This document shows, piece by piece, positions 14,889 to 21,263 of a stretch of DNA of 21,756 bases (positions are counted from its first letter, which is position 1; each line of letters opens with the position of its first letter). Source of the DNA: a virus; the IMG/VR virus record IMGVR_UViG_3300027896_000255, positions 1-21,756 of that record; one strand, 5' to 3'. The position numbers and the translations under genes were made by a program. The notes under the pieces were generated by a model that was given only the letters and a program-made list of their open reading frames with translations, was not told the DNA's origin and made no database searches.

Positions 14889-15112
14889 GGCTTCTACACT
14901 CCAGCCCCGAGGAGATTAGAAAGCTGCTAGAAGGTTACGAAAAAGATGTCGAGGCAATCAAAAAGGCCGCGCTAACGTTGTCATGGTATATGCGCGGCGG
15001 CGTTTCCTATGAAGATGCACTAAACATGAGTGAATTTGAGCGCCGAGCCATACAAGAAATTATCGAAGGTAATTTGGAAATCACTAAGAAAACCCAGATG
15101 CCGTTCTTCTAA
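14882..15112 (+). CDS. 51: gp51-like extension made by -1 frameshift from the gp26-like gene, 76 codons
   Basis: This frame encodes an extension starting RVRLLHSSPEEIRKLLEGYE and ending in NLEITKKTQMPFF. The core, LTLSWYMRGGVSYEDALNMS-EFERRAIQEIIEGN (about residues 31-64 of the extension), resembles short tail-assembly ORFs that occupy the gene 51 place after gene 26 in T4-like phages; that assignment is from memory and needs a search. The frame has no ATG, GTG or TTG between its last upstream stop (14840-14842) and a TTG at 14978, well inside the conserved part, so separate initiation is unlikely. Fusion to the first 335 residues of the gp26-like protein gives 411 residues. This mirrors the short/long chaperone pairs (such as lambda G and GT) that load tape measure proteins. 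Confidence 0.75.
   Translation, partial: RVRLLHSSPEEIRKLLEGYEKDVEAIKKAALTLSWYMRGGVSYEDALNMSEFERRAIQEIIEGNLEITKKTQMPFF
14890..14924 (+). other. Stem-loop downstream of the slippery site, likely frameshift stimulator
   Basis: GCTTCTA (14890-14896) pairs with TAGAAAGC (14917-14924) with one bulged A, and CTCC (14899-14902) pairs with GGAG (14911-14914) around an eight-base loop. The stem begins seven bases after the heptamer, within the 5-9 base spacing used by stimulatory structures in known -1 sites. Confidence 0.6.
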
Positions 15113-15169
15113 TCCCAGCCGTAGTTAGTCATTTATCTTTAAGAAGTTTCATCTTTTGTCTGGGTCAAG

Positions 15170-15217
15170 AGATGAACTTCGTTCATCTGAAAACTCACTT
15201 CGTTCGTTTTCTTTTTT
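15170..15217 (+). terminator. Tandem hairpins with T-run, terminator of the gp26/gp51 message
   Basis: The first hairpin pairs AGATGAAC (15170-15177) with GTTCATCT (15181-15188). The second pairs GAAAAC (15189-15194) with GTTTTC (15206-15211) and is followed at once by six T. Both loops contain the sequence ACTTCGTTC or part of it, as if one arose from the other. The site is about 60 bases past the gp51-like stop. Confidence 0.75.
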
Positions 15218-15289
15218 CTTTAGTTTTATTCAGGATCTATTTGGATTACTGATTCTCTTTAATTGTTTCATTTAGAAAGAGCTACTTGC

Positions 15290-15665
15290 CGGTCAGGAAG
15301 CCATGGTAGAGCCAGTCAATGGCTCTACCTAGACTTGGTCCATGCCATGGCCTGTCATCCTTTGCTGTTTATCCCCCGTCAATCTAGCCCTTATGCTGAT
15401 TGACGCTACCGGTTGCCCTATAAAGTTTGCTGGGGCTGTAGTGAGGTGTTACCTCGGCAACGCATGTTTCACAGAATCAAAACAGAATATCTGTGAACTC
15501 ATTCAGGGTTCGACTACCTATCGAGAGCCCTGTCGGTGTTCCACAAGCTTTCAAGAAGCCTGTGCTTATGAAGGAATGCACCTTCGGCCCCAGATTCTGT
15601 TCGCAGTATTTCATGCGTTCTCAAGGGGAGTCGAGGATCCTCGACCAAACAGCTATGTTTCGGGT
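15290..15665. ncRNA. Candidate large structured noncoding RNA, about 375 nt
   Basis: No plausible protein gene fills this stretch, but it is packed with exact complementary arms: 15305-15314/15320-15329 (10 bp), 15377-15384/15398-15405 (8 bp plus inner 3 bp), 15412-15417/15456-15461 (6), 15443-15447/15451-15455 (5), 15462-15466/15612-15616 (5-7), 15471-15478/15593-15600 (8), 15482-15486/15490-15494 (5), 15504-15508/15528-15532 (5), 15535-15542/15573-15582 (8 with bulge), 15543-15550/15556-15563 (7-8 with a mismatch), 15630-15635/15640-15645 (6), 15647-15651/15656-15660 (5). Most nest into one multi-branched fold closed by 15460-15466/15612-15618. CTGGGGC (15430-15436) and GCCCCAG (15587-15593) could add a crossing helix. 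Base composition is more GC-rich than nearby spacers. I do not recognise the family; it is not tmRNA, RNase P RNA or a group I intron by the signatures I know. The strand cannot be decided from pairing alone. Confidence 0.6.
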
Positions 15666-15675
15666 TCTTGGGGAG

Positions 15676-16245
15676 TTAGATGTTGATGGTTAAAATATTA
15701 GCTGATGAATCTGACATGGTGTCTGATGTGCTAGATGTTGAGCCTGAATATGCTTTGTAGAGTTCTTTGTTATTTTTAAAAAAGTGATCAAATTCAATAA
15801 AGATCCAGTCGCCTACTTTAGCAGAACTATAGTAGGCGAAGTTATCTGTAACCCAAGTATACTTGGTTTGAACAGCGACATAGCGACCTTTACGATTGAA
15901 CTTCATGAATAGAATGTTGCAATCGTCTTCGTCGGCTACAGCCATAAGCTGTTCAAGCCAGGCATCAATTACTTTGCAGTTTCCTGAAATCATTAGATGA
16001 AACGGGAAGTCTGCATATGATTTGCATTCTGCATTGAACTTAGTAAAAGACTGTCCAGGTACGATGTCACCCTTGAAGCTACGAATCTGTCCTTCATGAA
16101 GGAACTCTTTTCGTGATTGGTTCTTACCACCAACATATGCGCCTGAGCCTGGAGCCCTGATGAAACTTTCATTGTAAGTTTCTGACAGGAACTTAGCGAC
16201 TTCGCGCTCAAATGATGAACCTTTTGCTTTCTGTGGTGATGACAT
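15676..16245 (-). CDS. PD-(D/E)XK nuclease, Holliday-resolvase-like, 189 aa
   Basis: The order of motifs fits a RecB/resolvase-type nuclease: KGSSFEREVAKFL (8-20, with E13 at the first helix), FIRAPGSGAYVGGKN (28-42), then GDIVPG (D60) and NAECKSY (E73 and K75), giving D-x12-E-x-K, the metal-binding core. A later strand-rich part (ILFMKFNRKGRYVAVQT) may complete the fold. The C-terminal 25 residues are Ser/Thr/Asp-rich and look disordered. It follows gp46 on the same strand after 42 bases, so a role in recombination or repair with gp46/gp47 is plausible; an alternative is a resolvase replacing T4 gp49. A GATAAATT sequence lies five bases before the ATG. The 3' end borders the structured RNA region. 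Confidence 0.75.
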   Translation of the reverse strand: MSSPQKAKGSSFEREVAKFLSETYNESFIRAPGSGAYVGGKNQSRKEFLHEGQIRSFKGDIVPGQSFTKFNAECKSYADFPFHLMISGNCKVIDAWLEQLMAVADEDDCNILFMKFNRKGRYVAVQTKYTWVTDNFAYYSSAKVGDWIFIEFDHFFKNNKELYKAYSGSTSSTSDTMSDSSANILTINI

Positions 16246-16250
16246 ATACT

Positions 16251-16258
16251 AATTTATC
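16251..16258 (-). promoter_or_regulatory. GATAAATT, possible weak late promoter of the nuclease gene
   Basis: Six of eight bases match TATAAATA. The element ends five bases before the ATG at 16245, the same spacing as the ACTAAATA elements at 33-40 and 1599-1606. A promoter here would make a leaderless message. No Shine-Dalgarno sequence precedes this ATG. Confidence 0.3.
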
Positions 16259-16287
16259 GTCCTCAAACGTACCTGTATTTTTCCTTC

Positions 16288-18363
16288 TTACCCGATATCA
16301 GTTGCAGTTGAATAGCTAGTGAAACCGTTTTCCTTAACAACATTGAGGATGCTAGGAACGCGCCCTGCAAGTTCTTCACGGTGAGACACAAGCCATATAG
16401 ACTTGTTGCGACGGCGAGACATCTCCTTGAGAACTCCCATAGAGTTTTCTACGCCAATCGAATCAAGTCCCGAATCGATCAATTCATCAATGAATAGAGT
16501 GTTGATCGGGTAGTATAGATTTTCCCAAACATCTCTAAACGCAAATGAAAGACCTAGAATCAATCGGTTCCGCTCACCGCGCGAGAGATTGTCAAAGTCA
16601 AGTTCACGCCCGAGTTCGGTAATTTCAACCGACAAATCATTCTTGAAGACTACAGTATGGGGAAGACCCATCTTGTCCAAGTAATGAGTAAGTCTTGCAT
16701 TCAAATACGATAAGTTTTGATCAATGATCTTCTTGCGAACAAAGGAATCCTTGCTCGTCAACAAGTCTAGCAAAAACTTCAAGTGATCGCCGTACTTAGA
16801 CAGTTCGTTGATTTTGTTGAAATCTACAACTTGTAGAGCTTTAGATTCCATTTCAACTACCTGTTCGCTATACGGATCAACTTCTGCAACCTTGTTTTCA
16901 ATTTGCTTAAGCAAATTGGCTACAGTAGATCGATGTTCAATCGCTTGTGTCTCTGTATCATATATAGTCACGGGAATTGGACCTAAGTCCTCAGTGATGC
17001 ATTCCTCATCAATTTGCTCAGCATAAGGATCAGTTTCTTCTAGCTTAGCGTTGATTTGGTTTTGAATGTTTTCGAGTTCAGAGCTATGCTTGATTGCTTC
17101 TGCTTGAGTCTTGTAGTGCGTTACAGGGGCCTTACCCAAATCCACAATAGAATTTTTATTTTTTTCTAGCTCGTTTTGGGTTTGGGCAAGTTCAGTCTGA
17201 GCAGCCGCTAAAAGGTCACGCTTGCTGTTGATAACAATCGCGTGATTGTCATCATGGAAGTCTTGACCGCAAGTAGAACACTTGTTATCTTCGAGGGTAG
17301 CAATCTCATCGGTCAGCTTTGCAATTGCATTCTGATCCTTAGTGATGATAGCTTCTAGCTGCTTAACACGAATCTTTGCATTGTCAACCTCAATCTTGGC
17401 TTTGTTGTAAGCAACTAGATCAACGTGGGCTTGCAATTCCGCATCGATGTCGATATGGCTCATTACGTCATACGTACTCTGCAATGTAGCAACATCAGAA
17501 TCCTTCTTCTGTTGCCATGCAGTCTGGCGAGCAATGAGGGCTTCGCAATTTTCTTTTTGCTTCTTCTTTGTCTGATATACAGCCAAAGCTTTGTGTGCCA
17601 AAAGTTCAGCATCAATATCAATCTTGCTTAACTCGTCATAGTCAGCAACAAGTGAACTCAAGTCTTCATCGCGCTTTTTGCTCCAAAGCGTTTGTCTACG
17701 CTTCAAGCTTTCGATTTGCTCTTGGACGCGCTTGTTAGCTTCTTCGATTGCCTTTACTTTGAACTCTTCCTGCTGGATGCCGTCCTTATTCAGCTTGATC
17801 TTATCTTTGATCGCTTCTGCCTTTTCAGAAAGCAATGTGATGCCGAGCAACTGTTCAATGATCTTACGCTGATCGCCGCCGGGTAGCGCAAGGAACGGAG
17901 TCGAGTAAGTGTTCAATGCTACAATGTGCTTGAACATGTCAGAGGTCATTCCAATAGCACGTTCAATTGCTACCTGAGTCTCCTTGTTCTCGCCCTGAGC
18001 ATCGTCCTTAGCTTCCTGCAAGTCGCTGTTCACATAGAACTTCAACACGTTTGGACGACGACCGCGTTCGATCTTGTATTCAATGCCATTAGCACTAAAT
18101 TCAAGAGTGACCATCATTGCCTTACCGTTAGTGCGATTGATCAAGTTATCCTTACGAATACTGTTGATCGGAGTGCCGAACAAAACATAGCTCAACCCTT
18201 GAATAAGAGTTGTCTTTCCTGTACCATTTCTTGCACCATCACCGCCTAAGTCTAAGTTCTGTCCTAGAATAAGGGTAAGTTCTTTGTTGTCTAAGTTGAC
18301 TGCCTGTGTTACTGCTCCGATTGAAAGAAAATTTCGGAGAGTGATATTCTTGATAACGATCAT
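16288..18363 (-). CDS. 46: Recombination endonuclease subunit gp46 (Rad50/SbcC-like), 691 aa
   Basis: gp46 is the SMC-like ATPase that works with gp47 to resect DNA ends for recombination-dependent replication. Seen here: Walker A NGTGKT (46-51) after the typical GQNLDLGGDGAR insert, a first coiled-coil arm (about 180-360), the zinc hook C362-S-T-C365, a second arm (about 370-545), the ABC signature LSRGE (593-597), Walker B TLFIDEL (622-628, D626 and E627) and the H-loop H661. It is about 130 residues longer than T4 gp46 (560). Both arms contain tandem duplications: 223-278 and 279-334 (56-residue period, IDIDAEL in both) before the hook, and about 408-458 and 459-509 (51-residue period, PVT and DPY in both) after it. 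Its ATG overlaps the gp47 stop by four bases, so the subunits are translated together. Confidence 0.95.
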   Translation of the reverse strand: MIVIKNITLRNFLSIGAVTQAVNLDNKELTLILGQNLDLGGDGARNGTGKTTLIQGLSYVLFGTPINSIRKDNLINRTNGKAMMVTLEFSANGIEYKIERGRRPNVLKFYVNSDLQEAKDDAQGENKETQVAIERAIGMTSDMFKHIVALNTYSTPFLALPGGDQRKIIEQLLGITLLSEKAEAIKDKIKLNKDGIQQEEFKVKAIEEANKRVQEQIESLKRRQTLWSKKRDEDLSSLVADYDELSKIDIDAELLAHKALAVYQTKKKQKENCEALIARQTAWQQKKDSDVATLQSTYDVMSHIDIDAELQAHVDLVAYNKAKIEVDNAKIRVKQLEAIITKDQNAIAKLTDEIATLEDNKCSTCGQDFHDDNHAIVINSKRDLLAAAQTELAQTQNELEKNKNSIVDLGKAPVTHYKTQAEAIKHSSELENIQNQINAKLEETDPYAEQIDEECITEDLGPIPVTIYDTETQAIEHRSTVANLLKQIENKVAEVDPYSEQVVEMESKALQVVDFNKINELSKYGDHLKFLLDLLTSKDSFVRKKIIDQNLSYLNARLTHYLDKMGLPHTVVFKNDLSVEITELGRELDFDNLSRGERNRLILGLSFAFRDVWENLYYPINTLFIDELIDSGLDSIGVENSMGVLKEMSRRRNKSIWLVSHREELAGRVPSILNVVKENGFTSYSTATDIG

Positions 18364-19373
18364 AGGTTGCGGTAAATCTCTAATAGAAGTTTTGCGTCAT
18401 AGAAATCGCTTTCTATGGCTGTGATTTGATCAATGATAATGTGATCGACGGATTCAAACTTGAGTTCGCCGGGCGCTAAGTCTTGTGTGTGTTCGCTGTT
18501 CTTTACTGGGATCAGCGCCATTTCACGAAGATTATACTTGGGAATCAATGTTTCTCGAATGAAGTTTGCTTCTTCATACGAAATATCAATGTCGAGGTGC
18601 ACTCGTACATTTGCTTTGGGCAGAAGCAACCCGTCAGGGTTGTCCAGAACTTCACTGAGTTTGTAAACTCTAAAGACTGGCTGTCCAGGCCATGAATGAA
18701 ACTCTGGCTCCTGATCCCATTCAAGAATCATCATGCCACGAGCATCATCACCTGCGTCTGCATAGTTGTGGGGGAAAGCGTTTCCGATATACCAAACGTT
18801 TCTGCGAGCCTGACGCTTATGGAAGTGTCCAGAAAACACTCGCTCAAACTGCTGAATATGATCTAGGTTGATTTCACCGTGATCTGGCATTTCAACCATT
18901 GCGTTCATGAAGAAGTTTGGCAACTCAAAGTGAGAAAACAAATACTTGCCACTTAGCTTAGGTAGCTTCTTATAGTCATCTCCTACTAGCCAGGGAGCAA
19001 TAACAACATTGTCCTTACTGAACCAGTCATTGACAATAGTTACGTTAGGAAGATGCGATGCCCATTCGACTGAGTGAATATCTCTACGATCACGATAGTA
19101 AAGGTCGTGATTACCTGGAATGAAAAACACCTGCTCAAAAGCAGCATTCAATTTTTCTAGGGCACGAAGACCAAACTGAAGGGTCTGAATGTTAATGCTT
19201 GCTCTATGGTGATTCCAATCACCTAGAAAGAAACAAGTTTCACACCCTTCAGCTTTTGCCTTTTCAATGAACCAATCAACGAAGTCTGCACAGTCCTGGT
19301 TATGTAGTAGACTGTTACTCTTGAGACCAAAATGTATGTCCCCGAACACAGCGGCCTTTTTAAACAAATTCAT
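18360..19373 (-). CDS. 47: Recombination endonuclease subunit gp47 (Mre11/SbcD-like), 337 aa
   Basis: This is the metallophosphatase nuclease partner of gp46. All metal-binding motifs are visible: GDIHFG (D12, H14), GDWNHH (D52), GNHD (N88, H89, D90), SHFE (H148) and GHFHKR (H183, H185). The length matches T4 gp47 (339). The C-terminal part (about 225-337) is the capping and gp46-binding region. The ATG comes one base after the stop of the GIY-YIG endonuclease gene and overlaps gp46 at its 3' end. The gene order 55-47-46 is as in T4 apart from the endonuclease inserted between 55 and 47. The ribosome site is weak, so coupling to the upstream gene is likely. Confidence 0.96.
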   Translation of the reverse strand: MNLFKKAAVFGDIHFGLKSNSLLHNQDCADFVDWFIEKAKAEGCETCFFLGDWNHHRASINIQTLQFGLRALEKLNAAFEQVFFIPGNHDLYYRDRRDIHSVEWASHLPNVTIVNDWFSKDNVVIAPWLVGDDYKKLPKLSGKYLFSHFELPNFFMNAMVEMPDHGEINLDHIQQFERVFSGHFHKRQARRNVWYIGNAFPHNYADAGDDARGMMILEWDQEPEFHSWPGQPVFRVYKLSEVLDNPDGLLLPKANVRVHLDIDISYEEANFIRETLIPKYNLREMALIPVKNSEHTQDLAPGELKFESVDHIIIDQITAIESDFYDAKLLLEIYRNL

Positions 19374-19374
19374 A

Positions 19375-20136
19375 TTAGTATTCTTTCAATATATAACCGT
19401 TATGATACACTTTTGCTTTTGATTTTTCAAGTAAAGTGGAAAACCACTGTCCCGTTTGTCGTTGCATTTCGCTTCTACTTTTAAAGGTTAGAATGGTTCC
19501 ATCTTCTTTCTCTAGTACTACTGCCTTTGATACTTTTGCAGCACCTTTAAGCCCATTTAATCTACTATTTTCGGTTGCTTTTTCTTTGTTAACTCGGTGC
19601 CAGTTTTGAATAGCTTGACCCTTCGCAGCTTTAACCTTTGGATTGTGATCGTAAAATTTCTTTAGCGTAGCAGCTTTTTTCTTCTGAACGTCGGGAGTAT
19701 GTAAGTGAGCAACCGCCTTTTTCTTCTCATCTTTAGTCATGTTTGACCATTTTTTCTTATTATATTCAGCCCAGTGTTCGCCCAACGACTGTCGTATCAT
19801 TTGAATTTCTTCTTCAGTCATTGAAGCTAAATCATGTTTACCGATACCATCGCCGCCGGGAGAGGAATTGAGTCCGTTTCTATAAGAATCATGCTGTTTT
19901 ATTAACTCTATTTCTGCAACTGCTAATGATGACAAGGAAGAAAAGTCAGTCTTTAATACTTCGTAAATGCAATTTTCAAGTCCGGCCTCCCTCATAGCAA
20001 CATGAATTTTTCTAGCGGAATTGCCTTCCGCATCTTTGCAGTGAAGTTTCCATCTTGATTCTTTGTAAACGGGTTTAGTATCAAGCCCAATATAGCATTT
20101 GTTCGTTGTAGTAACTGTGATTTTGTATATAAACAT
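19375..20136 (-). CDS. GIY-YIG homing endonuclease between genes 55 and 47, 253 aa
   Basis: The N-terminal domain is a full GIY-YIG nuclease: FIYKIT (Y4), KCYIGLDT (Y15-I-G17), a basic helix with R28, AVAEIELIK with E75/E77 as the metal-binding Glu, and NGLNSSPGGDG (N90) at the end of the domain. The middle (100-200) is a charged helical linker with repeated Lys-rich segments (KKKAATLKK, KGAAKVSK). The C-terminus (FKSRSEMQRQTGQWFSTLLEKSK) looks like a small helix-turn-helix DNA-binding module. It is probably a Seg-like mobile endonuclease. It has the only exact TATAAATA promoter in the window. The preceding gene's hairpin suggests separate late transcription, but its stop lies one base from the gp47 start. 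Confidence 0.87.
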   Translation of the reverse strand: MFIYKITVTTTNKCYIGLDTKPVYKESRWKLHCKDAEGNSARKIHVAMREAGLENCIYEVLKTDFSSLSSLAVAEIELIKQHDSYRNGLNSSPGGDGIGKHDLASMTEEEIQMIRQSLGEHWAEYNKKKWSNMTKDEKKKAVAHLHTPDVQKKKAATLKKFYDHNPKVKAAKGQAIQNWHRVNKEKATENSRLNGLKGAAKVSKAVVLEKEDGTILTFKSRSEMQRQTGQWFSTLLEKSKAKVYHNGYILKEY

Positions 20137-20160
20137 ATTTTAATCCTATATGATTGCTTC

Positions 20161-20168
20161 TATTTATA
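20161..20168 (-). promoter_or_regulatory. Exact late promoter TATAAATA for the GIY-YIG gene
   Basis: The minus strand reads TATAAATAG, identical to the T4 late consensus. The predicted start near 20155 leaves a 19-base leader with a TAGGAT ribosome site before the ATG at 20136. Confidence 0.8.
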
Positions 20169-20235
20169 CATTTAGGATTAAAATATTCGCCATAGTGTAA
20201 CTATATTACAAAATGCTGCAAAAAGCAATCATAAT

Positions 20236-20261
20236 GGTGACCTCAATCGATTGAGGTCACC
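20236..20261 (-). terminator. 26-bp perfect palindrome at the end of gene 55
   Basis: Arms GGTGACCTCAA (20236-20246) and TTGAGGTCACC (20251-20261) form an 11-bp stem with a TCGA loop. The TGA stop of gp55 lies at the loop side of one arm. On the minus strand the following bases are ATTATGATTGC and then TTTTT, so it may terminate transcription or protect the gp55 message. The U-run is not immediately adjacent, which lowers certainty for termination. Confidence 0.6.
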
Positions 20262-21136
20262 TTTGTATCTTTCATCTGTCTTGAGAATGATGGGTTTAGA
20301 CCATTCATCTCTAGAATGTCATCACGAATATTTTGATTGCGCTTCTCAGTATTCAACACACGACAGAAGCTATTAGTAATGGCTGCTGTATAGTATGCGA
20401 ATGGATTAGCACTCTTAGCTTCATTGAAACGAAGACCAACATAAGTTAACTGTAGAACAGCACTAGCCTTCATTTCATCATTGTAAGTATACCCGCGCCA
20501 GTTGAACTTCATGGCATACTTCTCGCAAAGCATCATATACATGCGAGCTAACTTGTTAGTGATGTTGCCATGATCCCTGGAGAAGCTTCCATTCTCAATT
20601 CCACCGATCCAGTGCGACTTGCCGACACATTTGAAAGTATTGGTATGGTCAAGCTTGAAATGCTGGAAAGGCGGAAAGTTGACCTTAACATGAACCATGT
20701 CATCAACGTCTGCCTTAGTGGTCTTATCTTCTAGATCAGAAAAGTCTTCATTCTCATCCTCGTCAAATACGATGATGTCTTTAGCTGTCTTCTTCTTATT
20801 AGTTTTTCTTGGCTGCTTCTGTGAAACTGGAATGTGTTCCCATGTCATTACTCTGAAAATCAAATCTTCAGTTGCGATGTCATCAACTAGAACCTTCTCA
20901 CCGGTTTCTTGTGTTAATCTGGCTGCTCGTGCAGTCTTTGCAGCTAATATTTGAGCATCTTTGATTGCGTATTCTAGGCTAGTTTCAATTGAACTTTCTG
21001 GCATGTCGATGATTAGATCATATGCGTTGTATTCTGGTTCAATGAAGTAGCAATACGTCGATTTACTCTTGTGGATTTCTTTTAGAATGTCTCTGTTGTT
21101 GAGATAGTTTATTGATTTTTTAGGTTTAGCTACCAC
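20243..21136 (-). CDS. 55: Late-transcription sigma factor gp55, 297 aa
   Basis: gp55 is the phage sigma subunit that recognises TATAAATA promoters. Residues 9-21 (INYLNNRDILKEI) match the start of T4 gp55 (YNYVNNKELLQAI). Residues 191-268 match its region-2 core, including FNWRGYT (211-217; T4 FNFSGYT), RFNEAKSANPFAYYTAAITNSF (236-257; T4 has [22 protein letters not shown]) and TEKRNQ. Between them lies an extra segment of about 150 residues with an acidic stretch (FDEDENEDFSDLED, 124-137). The C-terminus (RQMKDTKVTSID) has no visible counterpart of the T4 clamp-binding SLDFLYE tail. The gene heads the 55-47-46 cluster. A GATAAATA sequence on the minus strand (21252-21245) could make it autoregulated, with a leader of about 100 bases that contains a palindrome. 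Confidence 0.9.
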   Translation of the reverse strand: MVAKPKKSINYLNNRDILKEIHKSKSTYCYFIEPEYNAYDLIIDMPESSIETSLEYAIKDAQILAAKTARAARLTQETGEKVLVDDIATEDLIFRVMTWEHIPVSQKQPRKTNKKKTAKDIIVFDEDENEDFSDLEDKTTKADVDDMVHVKVNFPPFQHFKLDHTNTFKCVGKSHWIGGIENGSFSRDHGNITNKLARMYMMLCEKYAMKFNWRGYTYNDEMKASAVLQLTYVGLRFNEAKSANPFAYYTAAITNSFCRVLNTEKRNQNIRDDILEMNGLNPSFSRQMKDTKVTSID

Positions 21137-21171
21137 GGATTGTCCTCTACGTTAACAACAATTGTACTACT

Positions 21172-21193
21172 ACCGTTGCAAATTTGCAACGGT
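21172..21193. repeat. 22-bp perfect palindrome in the gp55 leader
   Basis: The arms are ACCGTTGCAAA and TTTGCAACGGT with no spacer. It lies 36 bases before the gp55 ATG. As DNA it would suit a dimeric repressor; as RNA it makes a hairpin with a small loop. No other copy was seen in the window. Confidence 0.6.
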
Positions 21194-21222
21194 TATGGGT
21201 AAAAAATCGGGCATTTTTGTGC

Positions 21223-21230
21223 GATAAATA
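21223..21230 (+). promoter_or_regulatory. Late promoter GATAAATA for the right-edge gene
   Basis: Seven of eight bases match TATAAATA. The predicted start near 21236 gives a 28-base leader with AGAGGA before the ATG at 21264. Confidence 0.65.
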
Positions 21231-21244
21231 CAATTAGAGCAACT

Positions 21245-21252
21245 TATTTATC
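21245..21252 (-). promoter_or_regulatory. Late promoter GATAAATA toward gene 55
   Basis: The minus strand reads GATAAATA, forming an inverted repeat with the plus-strand copy at 21223-21230. The two promoters face each other across 14 bases, so their initial transcripts overlap in antisense. The leader to the gp55 ATG would be about 100 bases. Confidence 0.45.
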
Positions 21253-21263
21253 AGAGGAAAAAT

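Noticed and set aside
14889-15112. gp51-like frame as an independent gene
   Set aside because: No ATG, GTG or TTG precedes the conserved part, and the slippery site and stem give a better explanation.
15500-15535. GGTTCGACT resembling a tRNA or tmRNA T-arm
   Set aside because: The flanking bases do not form a five-base T stem, no acceptor stem or CCA end is found, and the stretch pairs better as part of the CAGGG/CCCTG hairpin.
15342-15686. Plus-strand open frame of 114 codons (and an overlapping one from 15493)
   Set aside because: It has no ribosome site and an odd Cys-rich composition, and it lies exactly over the dense set of complementary arms; it is better explained as chance openness of a structured RNA.
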